Source: Bradysia coprophila (Eukaryota > Arthropoda > Insecta > Diptera > Sciaridae). Taken from it: a stretch of DNA of 64,000 nt. Under the pieces are notes generated by a model that saw nothing but the letters and a program-made list of their open reading frames with translations, made no database searches and was not told where the DNA came from. Where the stretch lies: NCBI RefSeq assembly GCF_014529535.1, contig NW_023503555.1, forward strand, positions 3,286,001 through 3,350,000. Direction: 5' to 3'. Made by a program: the position numbers and the translations under genes. This document shows, in pieces, positions 61,791 to 64,000 of this stretch. Numbering within the stretch: position 1 is the first letter of the stretch; every line of letters starts with the position of its first letter.

Positions 61791-64000
61791 AAACTACTGT
61801 ATATGTGAGCTAACTCAACAAAGGCTAGGTTTGAAGTTTTGTTGTTTGTGCATGGAAATCAATGGCGTAAGCCGGAAAAACAAAACTGTACCATTTTCCC
61901 TGCAGAAAGTTTGTATTAAATCCAAAAATAGTTTGAATTTTTTTCGAATTTTTTTTCCGAATAAAATTAAATTTAGAATGCGAAAAAAAGCTCAACACTA
62001 AGGTCAAACGATCTTTTCAAAACCAAATATTATGAATTTTTTTTTGAAAAAAAAAAAAACTTCCTTCAGAGTACTCGTTGATGTCAATGTGTTGAGGACT
62101 GATATCCCTCAATAATATCGCCTCGTTGAGCGTCAATGCTTAGCCTTTGTTTAAGGTATATAATGTAGCCCTTTTTTCGTACGTAAGTCCTGAAATTCTT
62201 TTGTCCAAATCGGAAACAAATTTGTTACAGTGTGGTCCCCATGGTTCTAAGGTTTCAAATTATTTCAAATTCCGAATTATTCAGAACTTTTCCTGAGACT
62301 TTCTTTTCAATCATTGACGAACTTAAGGGTAAATGCTACATATCTAAAAAAATGCAAACATTCACCCGTCTAATTCTAACACAAATTCTGACTATGGGCT
62401 TGTTGAAAGAAAATCACTAGGTCACAGTACCGTTGAACCCAAGACATACCTCAATTAAGCCACTGTTCATTATTAGTTATTTTAAATTATGAACATTTCC
62501 TAACCGTATTCCAGAACCATTTTTCGCTATAACATCTTGCGATCAACATTGTTTCAGCCGGGCAATGTGTGTGTGTGTGACTTTTTTCGTCTTCTTCTCT
62601 TTAATGATCATCTGATTATTATTAACGTTTCATTGAAATCACCCACTTACACAGAAAATCGACAAAAAAAAACAGTTTTAAATGAAACTTCTTTAGCCGC
62701 AATATCATTGAATATATAAATTTAATCACGCACATTGTCCAGGTATTCTCGCACGATTTTTCGATACATTGTATCGATTTATGTGCAATCCCTATCGCGG
62801 TAGTAGGCCAAATTTGAACGAAATGATAAAAAGAGAGTTTAACATTTAATAAGCATAATCTTGAAACATGACCAATGTATCCGAGGCAACATTGTCTTTT
62901 GTACAATTTTTCTGCCAGTGAGAGGTAACAAAAGAAGCAGGAAAAAAAGCTGCCGGGTATCCAATGCTATGACTTGAATTTTATTTGGAAATACCATTCG
63001 GTTCGGTGGGTTTTTTTCCTACTTCTGTTTTTGTGTTCTATGCCACAGAACACATAGCGAATAACAAAAGAGATTTTTATTCGTTTAGTTGCATAGATAT
63101 GAACAGAAGATCGATACCTGACTTGTTATATTATGTTACATATGTGCTGCACCATATAGCTGAATATACGTACTATATAAATACCTCTGTGTGCTCGGTG
63201 TTCCCTAGTTGAACATAGTTGAAGAAATATTTTCTACTTTTATCATCTTGTTTTACAATATCGAAAACAAACAACCAGTTTATTACAATTCAACTAGAGG
63301 TTACATAAAAAAAAACAGGAAAAAAAACATTCTTTCTTCTTATACAAAGTTCTCATGTTCATATTTCCTTCATTTTATAAAGAACTTAACAACATATAAC
63401 ATTGCACAAGAGCATAACGAACCAGCTCATATGGTACACATAGATTTTACGTAGGAAACAATATAATAATGAGAAAGATACACCAAAACATCCACGGAAT
63501 AATATAATATAACCGAGAAGAGTAAAGAGATGATTGTGAATGTTGGAAGTTTTTCGTTTCGTTCAAAATGGTGCAATGGTGCTACATATAATTTACCAAT
63601 GCAATGTAAGAAGAAAAAGTTTAATTTACCATATCAACGAATACGGGTTGTCGGACAGGCGTGTAGGTTTACTCTACGCCGTTGATAATCGGAAAGAATT
63701 GAACAAAAATTAATTTGCCCAGTAAGATTCGTTTTATTTCTGATGTGATGTGCAGTGTGTAAATAGAATTTTATTCGAAAACAAAAAAGTTTTCATCTTA
63801 TTGCTGTTGGTCTCGTATATTTTGACGTTAAGCCTCCGTCTTTTATACCAATGCCTTGTCTCTGTCAATATGTTACACCAGACCGCGCAATTTTAAGCGA
63901 TTATTTACGTACAAACATTAGAACTTTGTTTTAAAAAAAATTATCTCTGGCGGAAGTGTGTAATCGGATTTAAATGAAGCGTGATATTGCGCACACTGCA

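Larger units (their letters stand above)
48271..64000 (-). other. Probable very long ft intron
   Basis: The acceptor before exon 48270 (CATTACAG) shows that the gene continues upstream, yet no cadherin, signal-peptide or other ft-like exon appears in the remaining 15.7 kb. The sequence is AT-rich, with short chance frames on both strands and scattered small repeats. I read it as a single intron running past the window edge; a gene nested inside it cannot be excluded but none is recognisable. Confidence 0.6.

Overview
This window looks like nuclear DNA from an insect, probably a lower fly such as a fungus gnat (Sciaridae) or a relative. The sequence is AT-rich. Genes are split by short introns (about 60-90 nt) with GT..AG borders, and AATAAA signals follow several stop codons. 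The family placement is an inference; ft- and mei-217-like proteins fit Diptera.

Layout. 1-20 kb holds few genes and many foldback and terminal-inverted-repeat elements. The one gene I can support there is a 67-residue secreted WAP-domain peptide (4606-4887, minus), which is too short and too split to show as a long ORF. 20.4-29 kb is the gene-dense part: triokinase/FMN cyclase (TKFC, plus, 4 exons, 589 aa), a mei-217/MCMDC2-like meiotic protein (plus, 4 exons, 252 aa) and a GPI-anchored vanin-type amidohydrolase (minus, 6 exons, 523 aa). 31.8-36.8 kb carries two nearly identical glycoside hydrolase family 11 xylanase genes in inverted orientation, each with a signal peptide and two introns. 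GH11 is a microbial family, so these are best read as horizontally acquired genes that have become intron-bearing insect genes. 40.0-48.3 kb is the 3' part of a giant protocadherin, the fat (ft) orthologue, on the minus strand: 12 complete cadherin repeats, EGF and laminin-G domains, a membrane span and the cytoplasmic tail. From 48.27 kb to the window end I see no further cadherin exon, so this is most likely one very large ft intron that runs off the window.

How the genes relate. I see no operon-like logic. TKFC and the mei-217-like gene are neighbours on the same strand (393 bp apart), and the vanin gene converges on them. The two xylanases share body, introns and TATA-type promoters, and would add hemicellulose digestion by a secreted gut or salivary enzyme.

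Repeats dominate the rest. They include a 1.4-kb near-perfect foldback (15575-16972), a 58-bp-arm perfect palindrome joined to a minisatellite (18603-19420), a hAT-like element with an 8-bp target duplication and many TTAGCG repeats (37134-37908), a second element with an 8-bp duplication (24461-25011), a dense array of TTCGGGTT words (30690-31080), and at least three short families present in several copies in this window.
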